The notes: generated by a model from the letters alone, not told the origin. A stretch of 64,000 nucleotides of DNA from Corynebacterium singulare (GCF_000833575.1 NZ_CP010827.1:2319852-2383851); one strand, 5' to 3'. Counted from the stretch's first letter, positions 18,247 to 27,535 are shown. Made by a program: numbers and translations.

Positions 18247-19083
18247 GTGACCGTCATCCATCTCAGCCGCACCACCGTGCGCCTCGCCGCAGTGGCAGGC
18301 GTGGTGTTGGCCGCATGGCTGGCGGATTCTGCGGTGGCCATGCATGCAGAACACACCGTGGCGCAACAAGCAAAGGCCAGCTCACAGCTCGAAAACTCAC
18401 CCGATGTCTACATCGGCGGCGTTCCCTTCACCGCAGCGGCAGTCACTTCAGAGATTCCCTATATCGAGGTCAACTCCTCTGACGTCGAGGTGCCCAAGCT
18501 CGGCATGGTCAATGCCTCCACCACTCTGCGTGATATCACCATCCGCCCCGAACAACTCTTCAACGGTGACTTAGAAGGTTCACCCGTATCGACCTACACG
18601 CGCAGCATCAGCCTCGATGGCGTTGCACTTGGCCGCTTGCTGGGCATCACGGATTTATCCATTGCCAATCCCGACAACATCTCCCCCACCGGTGGTTTAT
18701 CCGCCGAGGCCGAACTCACCGGAACACTGCCCGGTGATACCACCAAGTCCACGGCTGCTGTCACGCTGCGCCTCGTCGGCCCGGAATTTCGAATGAGCGT
18801 GTATGGCACTGACGATGAACGCCTCAAGAAAGCCTTCAGCCTAGTGCTTGATACTCGCCAACTGCCGCTCCCGTCACAAGCAACGTCGGTGAAGCTGCAC
18901 GGCGGATCAATTTCCTTTGAGGTGCAGCGCCGCAACATCACGTTGAAGGCAACCCAGCTCTCCCCTCTCGAGATCGATGGCTCGGAGGAGAAAGCCGTGG
19001 AGGACGCGGCGCAAAAAGCCCACGACACCGCCAACGAAGTGGGCAGCGCCCCAACAACGCCTCCCAGCTGGCGCCAAAACTAA
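18247..19083 (+). CDS. DUF2993 (LmeA-like) exported lipid-binding protein
   Basis: The 278-residue protein starts with a hydrophobic N-terminal segment (LAAVAGVVLAAWLADSAVA) serving as signal or anchor. The remainder fits the DUF2993/LmeA family of BPI-like phospholipid-binding proteins of the mycobacterial cell envelope; LmeA is linked to lipomannan/lipoarabinomannan elongation. Family-like segments are VYIGGVPFTAAAVTSEIPYIEV and the C-terminal KLHGGSISFEVQRRNITLKA. I chose GTG 18247 after AGAAGG; longer forms overlap mshD on the other strand. The tail is charged and probably flexible. Specific function here is inferred from family only. Confidence 0.78.
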   Translation: MTVIHLSRTTVRLAAVAGVVLAAWLADSAVAMHAEHTVAQQAKASSQLENSPDVYIGGVPFTAAAVTSEIPYIEVNSSDVEVPKLGMVNASTTLRDITIRPEQLFNGDLEGSPVSTYTRSISLDGVALGRLLGITDLSIANPDNISPTGGLSAEAELTGTLPGDTTKSTAAVTLRLVGPEFRMSVYGTDDERLKKAFSLVLDTRQLPLPSQATSVKLHGGSISFEVQRRNITLKATQLSPLEIDGSEEKAVEDAAQKAHDTANEVGSAPTTPPSWRQN

Positions 19084-19142
19084 CGGGCCGTGGATTGTGC
19101 CATCCCCCGGTGTCCACACCACCGCTGTACGTGGTACGCGCT

Positions 19143-20183
19143 TTATTTGATGCGGATGAAGTCCCGCAGCACTTCCCGGATGGTGCGCTGTGAGGCTGGG
19201 CGCGGATCAATAGGAGCGAAAACTTCCAGCGCATTCGGCACTGATTCGATGTGCACCTTGGTGAAGGTACCTTCGGATTCACCATCGGCCTGGAAGCGGT
19301 GCGGCTTTGGGCAGTCCAAGTCCACTTCGGCGGCATCCTCAAAGTGCAATGTACGGGCATCCGTGATTTTGTTCAGCCAGTGACGGTGATCCACACCGAA
19401 GAGGTGGAGAACTCCCACCAACCCATCGAAACCGTGAAGGTCAGAGACTCCGAACAGGCCAAGACCTTGGTCGAAGGAATTGCGCGGATTAGTCACCACA
19501 GGAAGTGGGCCCAAGAAGGTCCACGGGTTAGTGTTCGACGTGAACATGAGCGGTACGTTCTCCGCCTCAAAGGTTTGTCCAGAACGCGATACTGCACGCA
19601 CGTTGATGCGCGGCGGACGCACGCGGGCGCGCTGATAAGCCTGGAAAGCCACTGCAAGATAGCGCAGCGGGGTTGCAGAAAAGCCCTTCTCACGAGCGCG
19701 ATCCACGCGGGCAAGAACGTCCGCGTCCAAACCGAACCCGGCGTTCACAGCAAACCAGCGGTCATTCCACGTTCCAAGGAACACCTCACGGCGAATGTCG
19801 CGGTCGAGCATGCGCGCTAGGACGTGCGCGGCTTCCACAGGAGTATTGGGGAACCCCAGTGCGCGCACAAAAACGTTGGCGGAACCGGTCGGAATCACCG
19901 CCAACGCTGGGATATCCTGTGGCGACGGGTGGGCCCGTCCATCCACCGGCCCGAGGAGGCCGTTAACAATTTCGTTGACGGTGCCATCCCCGCCGAAGGC
20001 CAGGATGACATCGAAATCTTCCCTGGTCATTCCCTCCACCATCTCTTCTGCATGGCCTGGGTAGTGGGTAAACTGCGTCAACAGGCGAAGCCCTTCCACA
20101 CCGCGAATGATGGGCAGCACCTCTCGGAAGAGGGCTGCATTCTGGCTGGTGGAATTCGGGTTAGAAATGAGCAATACGCGCAT
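19143..20183 (-). CDS. Diacylglycerol/lipid kinase family protein
   Basis: The 346-residue protein has the DAGK catalytic domain. VLLISNPNSTSQN is the N-terminal strand-loop, FGGDGTVNEIVNGLL the nucleotide-binding motif (about 66-80) and PTGSANVFVRALG the second conserved loop. Such enzymes phosphorylate diacylglycerol, phosphatidylinositol precursors or other lipids. I preferred ATG 20183 to a TTG three codons upstream because TACTGT (a TANNNT -10) lies eight bases before it, implying a leaderless transcript. It is divergent from the nitrobindin-like gene. The actual lipid substrate is unknown. Confidence 0.85.
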   Translation of the reverse strand: MRVLLISNPNSTSQNAALFREVLPIIRGVEGLRLLTQFTHYPGHAEEMVEGMTREDFDVILAFGGDGTVNEIVNGLLGPVDGRAHPSPQDIPALAVIPTGSANVFVRALGFPNTPVEAAHVLARMLDRDIRREVFLGTWNDRWFAVNAGFGLDADVLARVDRAREKGFSATPLRYLAVAFQAYQRARVRPPRINVRAVSRSGQTFEAENVPLMFTSNTNPWTFLGPLPVVTNPRNSFDQGLGLFGVSDLHGFDGLVGVLHLFGVDHRHWLNKITDARTLHFEDAAEVDLDCPKPHRFQADGESEGTFTKVHIESVPNALEVFAPIDPRPASQRTIREVLRDFIRIK

Positions 20184-20246
20184 GTCACCCAACAGTACTG
20201 GAGCCTAGTGGTGAGCGTCGGTGCGGCACGACTACGCTGGGGCAGC

Positions 20247-20930
20247 ATGAGCGAACAGACGAATAACCAGAACCAGCCCGAAGACCGCCGCGGCGCCCAC
20301 CCGGAGAACACCAAGATTGACGGCAACGAGGCCGTCAATCAGGCCGCGGAGGCATGGAAGGATGCCGCCTCGCGCAATATCCCCACCGTGACCGTGGCGG
20401 AGAACCCGCTGCCGGATGAGACCGCCAACCTGCGGCAGGGTCCATCCTTGCACGATGGTCTCTTGGGGCTCCTCCCCCTTGTTGGCGTGTGGCAGGGTGA
20501 GGGCCAGGCTCACAGCACCGACGGTGAACAGTACACCTTTGGCCAGCAGCTCATTATCGCCCACGATGGTGAGAACTACCTGACCTACACCTCCCGCACC
20601 TGGAAGATCGATACCGAGGGCAACCCCACCGGACCCGACGTCCGCGAGACCGGTTTCTGGCGCATCTCCCTCAAGGATGAGATCGAAATGACCTATACCT
20701 CTTCTAATGGAATCAACGAGATCTTCTACGGCTCCCTCTTCAATGAGCGCGCCTGGCAGCTCGAATCCGCTTCCACCATGGTCACCGAAACTGGCCCGAC
20801 TAACCTGGGCCCGGGCAAGCGCATGTACGGTCTCATGCCAAACAACAACCTCGGCTGGGTCGATGAGCGCCTCGTCGATGGCGAGATGCGCCCCTTCATG
20901 TCTGCCGAGCTCACCCGCGTCGCAGGCTAA
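20247..20930 (+). CDS. FABP-family/nitrobindin-like heme-binding beta-barrel protein
   Basis: The 227-residue protein carries the GxWxGxG signature (GVWQGEG, 80-86) of the DUF1794/THAP4-like nitrobindin family, ten-stranded barrels that bind heme or lipids. QQLIIAHDGENYLTYTSRTWKI and DVRETGFWRISLKDEIEMTY are barrel strands. The first 60 residues are polar and probably disordered. ATG 20247 has no ribosome site but TACGCT lies eight bases upstream, so a leaderless transcript is likely. M. tuberculosis has a homologue beside pabC, as here. Ligand and role are not proven. Confidence 0.83.
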   Translation: MSEQTNNQNQPEDRRGAHPENTKIDGNEAVNQAAEAWKDAASRNIPTVTVAENPLPDETANLRQGPSLHDGLLGLLPLVGVWQGEGQAHSTDGEQYTFGQQLIIAHDGENYLTYTSRTWKIDTEGNPTGPDVRETGFWRISLKDEIEMTYTSSNGINEIFYGSLFNERAWQLESASTMVTETGPTNLGPGKRMYGLMPNNNLGWVDERLVDGEMRPFMSAELTRVAG

Positions 20931-20976
20931 GCTCAGGCACCTGAGTGAAGGCGGGAGGGATCTGCTTTCGGGGTGG

Positions 20977-21855
20977 TTAGCGGGCCAGTGAGGCGTCGAT
21001 AAGCGCGCGGATCTCCTCCACATTCCCTGGCGCCTTGAGTTTCACATCATCGAGGCGAGTCACCCGCACCGCGGTGCGCACGGAGGAGACCAGCCACACT
21101 GAGTCCGCTCCCTGCAGGTACTCCACGGTCAATTCCTTCGCTTTGCAGCGAAAGCCCTGCTTCGTGGCGTACTCAAAGAGCGCTGCCTGCGTGGTGCCAG
21201 GCAGGATTCCCTTGCCCGCCGGCGTGCGCAGTTTCGCACCTTTGACCGCCACGACTGTCGACGTCGCCCCTTCCAACACCAGCCCAGTCTCCGGGTCCGT
21301 GAAAATGACGTCATCAAACCCACGCTCGCGCGCCAAGCGCAGCGTAGCCATGGTGGCCGCATAGTTCAACGTCTTGGCTGGCAGCTCCTCCGCCACCTGC
21401 CACAGCCGCGGCGTGCTCATGACCTTGACACCGGTCTCGCGCTGTTTCAGCACGTCCTCTGGGATTTCCTGCACCACTACCCAGGCCGAAGGCACGCCCG
21501 TTGACGCCCGGCCGCGCGTGTACGTCCACGTGCACTTAGCCTCCGGAACCGGCCGTCCATCCGTCACCGGCCCACAAAAGTCCGTGATGGCTAGCTGTGT
21601 GGCCTTCTCCCACTTATGCATCGGCGGCTCTGGCAAGTCCAGCGCACGGGCCGACTGCGCGAAACGCTCGGCATGACGCTGAAAGTTCGCCGCCTTGCCA
21701 TCACGCACGAGAAGCGACTCAAAGATGCCATCACCACGGGTTACCGCAGCATCATCCCAGTGAACCAACGGCAGACTGGGCATATGGCGCCGCACCGACC
21801 CACCAAAAGGTTCGACAACGTAGATGACCGGCTCTTTTCGGGGCAGAAGGCTCAT
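20977..21855 (-). CDS. pabC: Aminodeoxychorismate lyase / class IV aminotransferase
   Basis: The 292-residue PLP protein is a fold-type IV enzyme. The PLP lysine is Lys161 in LPAKTLNYAATM. RGDGIFESLLVRDGKAANFQRHAERFAQSA is the N-terminal substrate region and TDPETGLVLEGATSTVVAVKG the conserved loop. In actinobacteria this gene next to ygfZ and the nitrobindin gene is annotated as 4-amino-4-deoxychorismate lyase, which makes p-aminobenzoate for folate. A branched-chain or D-amino-acid aminotransferase cannot be excluded by motif alone. Confidence 0.82.
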   Translation of the reverse strand: MSLLPRKEPVIYVVEPFGGSVRRHMPSLPLVHWDDAAVTRGDGIFESLLVRDGKAANFQRHAERFAQSARALDLPEPPMHKWEKATQLAITDFCGPVTDGRPVPEAKCTWTYTRGRASTGVPSAWVVVQEIPEDVLKQRETGVKVMSTPRLWQVAEELPAKTLNYAATMATLRLARERGFDDVIFTDPETGLVLEGATSTVVAVKGAKLRTPAGKGILPGTTQAALFEYATKQGFRCKAKELTVEYLQGADSVWLVSSVRTAVRVTRLDDVKLKAPGNVEEIRALIDASLAR

Positions 21856-21885
21856 AAGTCCGATTATGCCCTACCATCGGAAGAC

Positions 21886-22947
21886 GTGAGTTACTCTTCG
21901 CCGCTTCTTTCCCGGCCCGGAGCCGCTGAGCTTCAGGGCACAACGCTTGTTGACGCCGCCGGAGTCCCCTGGCACTACGGCAACCCACTCGTGGAGCAGC
22001 GCGCCGTGGAGACTGGATCCGCGATTATTGACCGCTCCCAGCGCCGCGTCATCTCCGTGTCCGGCCCGGATGCTCCCGGTTTTCTGCATAACCTGCTGAG
22101 TCAGAAGCTTGATGACGTCACAACGGGCTTCGCCGCCGGCGCCCTCGATCTGGACATGCAGGGCCATGTGCTTCATCACATGGACCTCGTCTTCAGCGGT
22201 GAGACGTTCTACCTTGATGTCCCCTCACAGCAGTTCGATTCGCTCAAGGACTTCCTCACCAGGATGGTCTTTTGGTCCGACGTCACTGTGGAAGAAGCGG
22301 CCCTCGCGGTCATCACCGTCCTCGGCACTGCACTGCCCGCGCCCTCCGCGGCCGTGGCCGAACGCACCGTCTCCTGGCCAGGCTGCCCACGCCAGGATTT
22401 CCTTGTTCCCCGCGCTGAGCTTGAGGTCGCTGCGGCGGAACTCGAGTCCCACGGCGGCACGCTCGCAGGCCTCATGGCCTTTACCGCCGAGCGCGTCAAG
22501 GCCCGCGAGCCGGAACTCGCCGCGGACTTAGATGCCAAGGCCATCGCCCACGAAGTCCCGCACTGGATTCGACGCAGCGATGAGCGCCCAGCCTTCGTCC
22601 ACTTGGAGAAGGGGTGCTATCGCGGCCAGGAAACCGTGGCGCGCGTGGAGAACCTTGGGCGCTCACCGCGGTTGCTCGTCCTCCTCTACCTCGATGGCTC
22701 TGCTCCAGAGGCGCCGGAGAGCGGTGCTGACATCACGCTGGGCGGCCGTCGTGTGGGCCGCCTCGGCACGGTGGTGGAAGATTGCGATTTCGGTCCTATT
22801 GCGCTGGGGCTTGTCAAGCGCTCGGCGCTGAGCCAGGGCGATCTGGCCATCGGCCCGGTCGCCGCGTCTGTGGAACCGGAGTCCATCCCACAGGACGAGG
22901 GCCCTAAGGCGGGACGTGCTGCTGTGGATCGTCTGCGCGGGCGGTAG
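21886..22947 (+). CDS. ygfZ: YgfZ/GcvT-family folate-binding protein
   Basis: The 353-residue protein has the YgfZ signature KGCYRGQE (near residue 243) and a GcvT-like fold beginning SAIIDRSQRRVISVSGPDAPGFLHNLLSQ. YgfZ uses tetrahydrofolate to help build or repair Fe-S clusters in some enzymes. I chose GTG 21886 after GGAAG; longer in-frame forms overlap pabC on the opposite strand and lack similarity. Its place beside pabC (folate) and the Fe-S enzyme PurF is suggestive but not proof of a link. Confidence 0.87.
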   Translation: MSYSSPLLSRPGAAELQGTTLVDAAGVPWHYGNPLVEQRAVETGSAIIDRSQRRVISVSGPDAPGFLHNLLSQKLDDVTTGFAAGALDLDMQGHVLHHMDLVFSGETFYLDVPSQQFDSLKDFLTRMVFWSDVTVEEAALAVITVLGTALPAPSAAVAERTVSWPGCPRQDFLVPRAELEVAAAELESHGGTLAGLMAFTAERVKAREPELAADLDAKAIAHEVPHWIRRSDERPAFVHLEKGCYRGQETVARVENLGRSPRLLVLLYLDGSAPEAPESGADITLGGRRVGRLGTVVEDCDFGPIALGLVKRSALSQGDLAIGPVAASVEPESIPQDEGPKAGRAAVDRLRGR

Positions 22948-23082
22948 TGGCAAACCGCACATGGCTGCATCTGCGCGGGGTATAGCACTTTTTCAGCCCG
23001 TTGCTGGGGGTAGTTCGGAATTTTTTCGTCACACGCGCTATGGTGTCTTACAGGAACATACACATATCTGACTAAGACGATG

Positions 23083-23109
23083 GGGCGGCCAAGAATCCCT
23101 GGACCGCCC
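23083..23109 (+). promoter_or_regulatory. Hairpin in the 5' leader of the DUF3073 gene
   Basis: GGGCGGCC (23083-23090) and GGACCGCCC (23101-23109) form a stem with a bulged A and a ten-base loop. It sits 10 bases before the ribosome site AAGGGGG (23120-23126). A candidate -10 (TATGGT, 23039-23044) upstream would give a leader of about 85 nt. The stem could influence translation or stability. Confidence 0.4.
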
Positions 23110-23134
23110 TACACACCTCAAGGGGGTCATGCAC

Positions 23135-23347
23135 ATGGGACGCGGACGCGCAAAGGCAAAGCAGACCAAAGTTGCACGCCAGCTGAAGTACAATTCGCCC
23201 GAAATGGATCTGGACTCTCTCCAGCGCGAGCTCGCGTCACAGCGTTCCCGCGACGAGGATGCTGACCAGTACTCGGAATATGCCGATTATGACGAGGATG
23301 ACTGGGATTCGGACGAATGGGATGAGGACGATTCCGACGAGCGTTAA
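23135..23347 (+). CDS. DUF3073 small basic-acidic protein
   Basis: The 70-residue protein opens with the strongly conserved MGRGRAKAKQTKVARQLKY and ends in a run of Asp/Glu/Trp/Ser (DYDEDDWDSDEWDEDDSDER). This DUF3073 family is restricted to actinobacteria and nearly always sits next to purM and ygfZ. I chose ATG 23135 because AAGGGGG is eight bases upstream; ATG 23129 is only two bases from it. The basic head might bind nucleic acid and the acidic tail might mask it, but that is speculation. Function unknown. Confidence 0.85.
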   Translation: MGRGRAKAKQTKVARQLKYNSPEMDLDSLQRELASQRSRDEDADQYSEYADYDEDDWDSDEWDEDDSDER

Positions 23348-23381
23348 GCTCCTCAGACTCAGCCCTCAGCACGTATGCACA

Positions 23382-23431
23382 AGGCCGGTGGCCTCCCCCT
23401 CCCAGTCCATGGGAGGTGAGACCACCGGCCT
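23382..23431. terminator. Bidirectional terminator between DUF3073 gene and purM
   Basis: AGGCCGGTGG (23382-23391) pairs with CCACCGGCCT (23422-23431), with an inner CTCCC/GGGAG stem. It lies between the converging DUF3073 and purF-purM transcripts. Confidence 0.7.
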
Positions 23432-23449
23432 CTGCTATGTCAGCGAGTT

Positions 23450-24502
23450 CTAGTATCCCGGGTGTTCGCCGGTCATCAGAACGCGTGGCTCGCCTTCATT
23501 CGCCGAACGTACCGTGCCCAGCTCCCAGGCCTCGACGTGGCGGGCGGCCATCATAGCCAGCGCGCGCTCACGATCCTCGGGCGCCACAACGGCAATCATG
23601 CCCACGCCCATGTTGAAGGTCTTCTCCATCTCTTCGAGAGCGACCTTGCCCACGGAGGAAATGGTTTTAAAAATCTGACCCGGAGTCCACGTGGAGCGGC
23701 TGACCTCAGCGGTGAGCCCCTCTGGGATGACGCGCTCCAAGTTGCCAGCGAGGCCGCCACCGGTGACGTGGCAGAAGGTCGACACTGCGCACTCGGAGGT
23801 CAGCGCCAGGCAGTCCTTGGCGTAGATGCGGGTCGGCTCCAGTAGCTCCTCGCCGAGGGTGCGGCCAAGGTCCTCCATGTAGCCGTCGAGAGGAAGCCCA
23901 GCCTGCTCCAGAAGGACATAACGCGCTAGGGAGTAGCCGTTGGAGTGCAGGCCGGAGGACTTCATGGCGATCAGCACGTCGCCGTCGCTCACCTTGTCTG
24001 GACCGAGCAGCTCATCGGCTTCAGCCACGCCCACGGCGGTGGCGGACACATCGTACTCATCCTTGCCCATCACACCTGGGTGCTCGGCGGTCTCGCCGCC
24101 CAGCAGTGCGGCACCGGCCTGGACACAACCTTCGGCAATGCCCTTGACTATGTCTGCGATTTTCTCCGGCACAACCTCGCCCACGGCGATGTAATCCTGC
24201 AGGAAGAGTGGTTCTGCGCCGCACACAACGAGGTCATCGACGCACATGGCTACCAGGTCAATACCGATGGTGTCGTGCTTATCCATCGCTTGGGCCACGG
24301 CCAACTTGGTGCCCACGCCGTCGGACCCAGCAGCCAGGACCGGTTCCTTGTACTCGCCCAGCTTAAACAGACCGGCGAAACCACCGAGTCCGCCCATGAC
24401 CTCCGGGCGGGAAGCGCGCTTGGCGTGTGGGGTAATCAGCTCAACCGCGCGGTCGCCCTCTTCGATGTTGACGCCAGCGGCTGCATACGTGTTTTCACTC
24501 AT
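23450..24502 (-). CDS. purM: Phosphoribosylformylglycinamidine cyclo-ligase PurM
   Basis: The 350-residue ATP-dependent enzyme closes the imidazole ring (FGAM to AIR), step five of purine synthesis. GVGTKLAVA and DLVVCGAEPLFLQDYIAVG are conserved, and LLGGETAEHPGVM is the nucleotide-binding segment. HVTGGGLAGNLERVIPEG is the family signature near the C-terminus. It follows purF by 15 bases and is surely co-transcribed with it. Confidence 0.97.
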   Translation of the reverse strand: MSENTYAAAGVNIEEGDRAVELITPHAKRASRPEVMGGLGGFAGLFKLGEYKEPVLAAGSDGVGTKLAVAQAMDKHDTIGIDLVAMCVDDLVVCGAEPLFLQDYIAVGEVVPEKIADIVKGIAEGCVQAGAALLGGETAEHPGVMGKDEYDVSATAVGVAEADELLGPDKVSDGDVLIAMKSSGLHSNGYSLARYVLLEQAGLPLDGYMEDLGRTLGEELLEPTRIYAKDCLALTSECAVSTFCHVTGGGLAGNLERVIPEGLTAEVSRSTWTPGQIFKTISSVGKVALEEMEKTFNMGVGMIAVVAPEDRERALAMMAARHVEAWELGTVRSANEGEPRVLMTGEHPGY

Positions 24503-24517
24503 GTGAGACTTTGGTCC

Positions 24518-26035
24518 TTACTCGTTAGTCGGGGTCGAGCCCTGCAGGGTGCGCACGGCCTCAGCATTGGGGTTTCCGGCCGGAAGGCCAAGCGGGTACT
24601 TGCCGTCGAAGCAGGCACAGCACAGCTCGTTGCGCGGTTGCTCCGTGGCGGCCACCATCTCATCGATGGAGACAAACCCTAGGGAATCCGCACCAATGGC
24701 GGTGCAGATGGTCTGCGCTACCTCCTCCGGGTCATCGGAAGGGTTAGCGTTAGCGATGAGCTCTCCGGGGGAGGCAAAGTCAATGCCGTAGAAGCACGGC
24801 CACTTCACCGGCGGGGAGGCGATGCGCACGTGCACTTCAGCCGCACCGGCCTCGCGCAGCATGCGGATGAGCGCACGCTGCGTGTTACCGCGCACGATGG
24901 AATCATCCACCACGACGATGGACTTGCCATTAATGACCTCGCGCAGCGGGTTGAGCTTCAGGCGGATACCCATCTGCCGCTGGGACTGCGTGGGTTGGAT
25001 GAAGGTGCGCCCCACGTAGGAGTTCTTGACCAGGCCATGCGCGAAGGTCAAGCCGGATTCACGTGCATAGCCCACGGCGGCAGGGTTTCCGGATTCGGGC
25101 ACGGGAATGACCATGTCGGCATCGGGCGCTGGGTACTGCCGCGCTAGACGACGCCCAATTTCCACCCTCGTCGCATTCACCGAACGGCCCTTGATGTCCG
25201 TGTCAGGGCGTGCCAAATAGACATATTCGAAGACGCAGCCGTGGCGCTTAGTCTCCGCAAAGCGCTCGGAGCGAATGCCGGTCTCATCAATAGCGACGAG
25301 CTCACCTGGCTCGATCTCACGGATGAACTGCGCACCCACGATGTCGAGCGCACAGGTTTCGCTGGCGACGACCCAGCCGGTGCTGAGGCGCCCTAAGGCC
25401 AGCGGGCGCACGCCGTGCGGGTCACGCGCGGCATACAAGGTGTGCCCGTCGGTGAACGTCAGGCAGTATGCGCCTTTCACGTCGGGCAGGAGTTTCAGGG
25501 CGGAATCAAAGACGGAAGTGTCCTCCGAAACGCCGTCCGCCAGCAGCATGGACAGGCACATGGAATCGGAGACGGATTCCTCCTGCGGCTTGATGAGTCC
25601 GCGTTTAACGGCCTCCGCGCGCAGTTCCAGGTAGTTCACTAGATTGCCGTTGTGGCCGAGTGCGATGTCGACGCCGCTGGGCGACGTCCCGAACATCGGC
25701 TGCACATTGGACCATTCCTTGCCGCCCGCCGTGGAATAACGGGTATGCCCCACTGCCACATTGCCGTGCAGCGAGCTCAGAATGGATTCATCAAAGACGT
25801 TGGACACCAAGCCCATGTCCTTGAAGACAACGATGCGGTCATCATCACCCACCGCAATGCCCGCGGCTTCCTGACCGCGGTGCTGGAGGGCAAAGAGGCC
25901 GAAATAGGTGAGCTTAGAAACCTCTTCTCCTGGGGCCCAGACGCCGAAAACGCCACATTCCTCGCGGGGCTCCGGATCCTGGGCTGGATCCTCGGACAAA
26001 GGTTTAATGTTGTTCTGGACGTGTTCAGCTACCAC
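24518..26035 (-). CDS. purF: Amidophosphoribosyltransferase PurF
   Basis: The 505-residue enzyme commits PRPP to purine synthesis using glutamine. A 26-residue propeptide precedes the catalytic Cys27 (EECGVFGVW), which becomes the N-terminus after cleavage. The PRPP loop is VVVDDSIVRGNTQR. Cysteines in VKWPCFYGIDF and NELCCACFDGKYPLG indicate the 4Fe-4S form known from Bacillus. The start is GTG 26035, preceded by AGGAT. The SCP-like gene lies just upstream. Feedback control by purine nucleotides is expected from the family. Confidence 0.97.
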   Translation of the reverse strand: MVAEHVQNNIKPLSEDPAQDPEPREECGVFGVWAPGEEVSKLTYFGLFALQHRGQEAAGIAVGDDDRIVVFKDMGLVSNVFDESILSSLHGNVAVGHTRYSTAGGKEWSNVQPMFGTSPSGVDIALGHNGNLVNYLELRAEAVKRGLIKPQEESVSDSMCLSMLLADGVSEDTSVFDSALKLLPDVKGAYCLTFTDGHTLYAARDPHGVRPLALGRLSTGWVVASETCALDIVGAQFIREIEPGELVAIDETGIRSERFAETKRHGCVFEYVYLARPDTDIKGRSVNATRVEIGRRLARQYPAPDADMVIPVPESGNPAAVGYARESGLTFAHGLVKNSYVGRTFIQPTQSQRQMGIRLKLNPLREVINGKSIVVVDDSIVRGNTQRALIRMLREAGAAEVHVRIASPPVKWPCFYGIDFASPGELIANANPSDDPEEVAQTICTAIGADSLGFVSIDEMVAATEQPRNELCCACFDGKYPLGLPAGNPNAEAVRTLQGSTPTNE

Positions 26036-26045
26036 GGCGTTTATC

Positions 26046-26450
26046 CTAGCCGTTTCGGTCAGTGAAAACTAACGGAATGACGGGCAACCACTCCGCAATT
26101 TCGTGGGCTCGGGAACCGGAAGCCTCAAGGTTAGGGCTGGCCAGCGCCTGTTCCCAGGACACTACCCCGGTGGCCAGCTGCAACCAGGTACGGGGATCCA
26201 TTTCCACCACATTCGGAGGGGTGCCCCGGGTATGGCGCGGGCCTTCGATGCACTGAACTGCCACGAATGGGGGGACTCGTACTTCCACCGAGTGGCCCGG
26301 CGCGTCGGCCTCCAGCAAGCGGGCGGTCATGCGGGTAGCCTGCGCAAGTGCCGCGCGACCTGGTTTTTCCACCTCCTCCGGATTCTGGATCCAGGCCGCG
26401 ATGACCTCGACGGCGGCGCGGGTGGTGGCGGCATCAGCGGCCTTCTTCAT
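26046..26450 (-). CDS. Sterol carrier family protein (SCP-like)
   Basis: The 134-residue protein resembles the small actinobacterial sterol-carrier-like family found beside purF. Conserved features are TRMTARLLEADAPGHSVEVRVPPFVAVQCIEGPRHTRGTPPNVVEMDPRTWLQLA, that is the SCP2-like strand pattern followed by an E-x-D-x-x-T-W-L motif. No signal peptide is present. It begins opposite the thioesterase gene and ends 11 bases before purF, so it is probably the first gene of that operon. Lipid binding is inferred from the fold only. Confidence 0.75.
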   Translation of the reverse strand: MKKAADAATTRAAVEVIAAWIQNPEEVEKPGRAALAQATRMTARLLEADAPGHSVEVRVPPFVAVQCIEGPRHTRGTPPNVVEMDPRTWLQLATGVVSWEQALASPNLEASGSRAHEIAEWLPVIPLVFTDRNG

Positions 26451-26483
26451 ACGTGAACCACTCTCCCTGCTAATTTGTTATCC

Positions 26484-27506
26484 ATGTCACCTACTCTGTC
26501 GGAAGAAAAGAAACCGGTTTCTACCGGGAAGTCCCCCTCCATCACGCTGCGCTTTATGGCTGCGCCCACCGATCTCACCATCGCTGGTGCCCAGGGCATC
26601 GGCGGCGGACGCGTCCTGGAATGGATCGACAAGGCCGCCTATGCCTGTGCGGTGCAGTGGTCAGGGACCTACTGCGTGACAGCCTACGTGGGCCATATTC
26701 ATTTCACACGTCCCATCCCCTCGGGCCACCTCGTGGAGGTGCGCTCTCGCATCGCCATGACGGGTCGCTCGTCCATGCACATTGTCAATGAGGTGCTGTC
26801 AGCTGATCCACGCGACGGTATCTTCACGCGTGCCTGCGACTGTCTCGTCATCTTCGTGGCCAAGGACACTGAAACCGGAAAGGCGGTTCCCGTGCCTCCG
26901 CTGACCCCGGAGTCCACCGAGCACCAGCGTGTGTGGGAGGCTGCGGAGTCCCGCATTGAGCTACGCAAGGCCATCGAGGAAGAGATGGAAAAGCAGACCT
27001 ATGACGGCCCCTCAGATGCGCCGCGCATGATCAACCGCTTCCTTGCCAAGCCCACAGACGTCAACTGGGGCGGCAATGTCCACGGCGGCACCGCCATGGA
27101 GTGGATCGATGAGGCAGGCTCTGCCTGCACGATGGAGTGGTCTGGCGAACACACCGTTGCGGTGTATGCCGGCGGCATTCGTTTTTACCGCCCGATTCAC
27201 ATCGGCGACCTCATTGAGGTTGATGCCCGCATGATGCGCACCGATGCCCGCTCCATGCAGATGTCTGTCCACGTGCGCTCCGGCAACCCTCGCGGTGGCC
27301 GTGAGAAGCTGCAGACCGCCATTCATGCCACGGTGTCCTACATGGCCATGGACGCTGACTGGCAGCCGCTGGCCGCCCGTCAGTTCACTCCGCGCACAGA
27401 GGAGGACAAGCGCTTGTGGGAGCACGCCGGCATTCTGCGTGGTCTGCGCGGCAAGTACTCCCCCAAGCCGCTAGTGGTGGCGCCGAAGCACCAGCATCTG
27501 GATTAA
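26484..27506 (+). CDS. Acyl-CoA thioesterase with two hotdog domains
   Basis: The 340-residue protein contains two hotdog folds of the BFIT/BACH type. The first is around GGGRVLEWIDKAAYACAVQWSGTYCVTAYVGHIHFTRPIPSGHLVEV and the second around GGTAMEWIDEAGSACTMEWSGEHTVAVYAGGIRFYRPIHIGDLIEV, so it arose by duplication. Such enzymes hydrolyse fatty acyl-CoA to free acid and CoA. ATG 26484 has TAATTT (26471-26476) seven bases upstream and no ribosome site, indicating a leaderless transcript. It lies next to the beta-oxidation-like island. Confidence 0.87.
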   Translation: MSPTLSEEKKPVSTGKSPSITLRFMAAPTDLTIAGAQGIGGGRVLEWIDKAAYACAVQWSGTYCVTAYVGHIHFTRPIPSGHLVEVRSRIAMTGRSSMHIVNEVLSADPRDGIFTRACDCLVIFVAKDTETGKAVPVPPLTPESTEHQRVWEAAESRIELRKAIEEEMEKQTYDGPSDAPRMINRFLAKPTDVNWGGNVHGGTAMEWIDEAGSACTMEWSGEHTVAVYAGGIRFYRPIHIGDLIEVDARMMRTDARSMQMSVHVRSGNPRGGREKLQTAIHATVSYMAMDADWQPLAARQFTPRTEEDKRLWEHAGILRGLRGKYSPKPLVVAPKHQHLD

Positions 27507-27535
27507 TCAGAGATTAATCCAGATAGCCACGCCAA

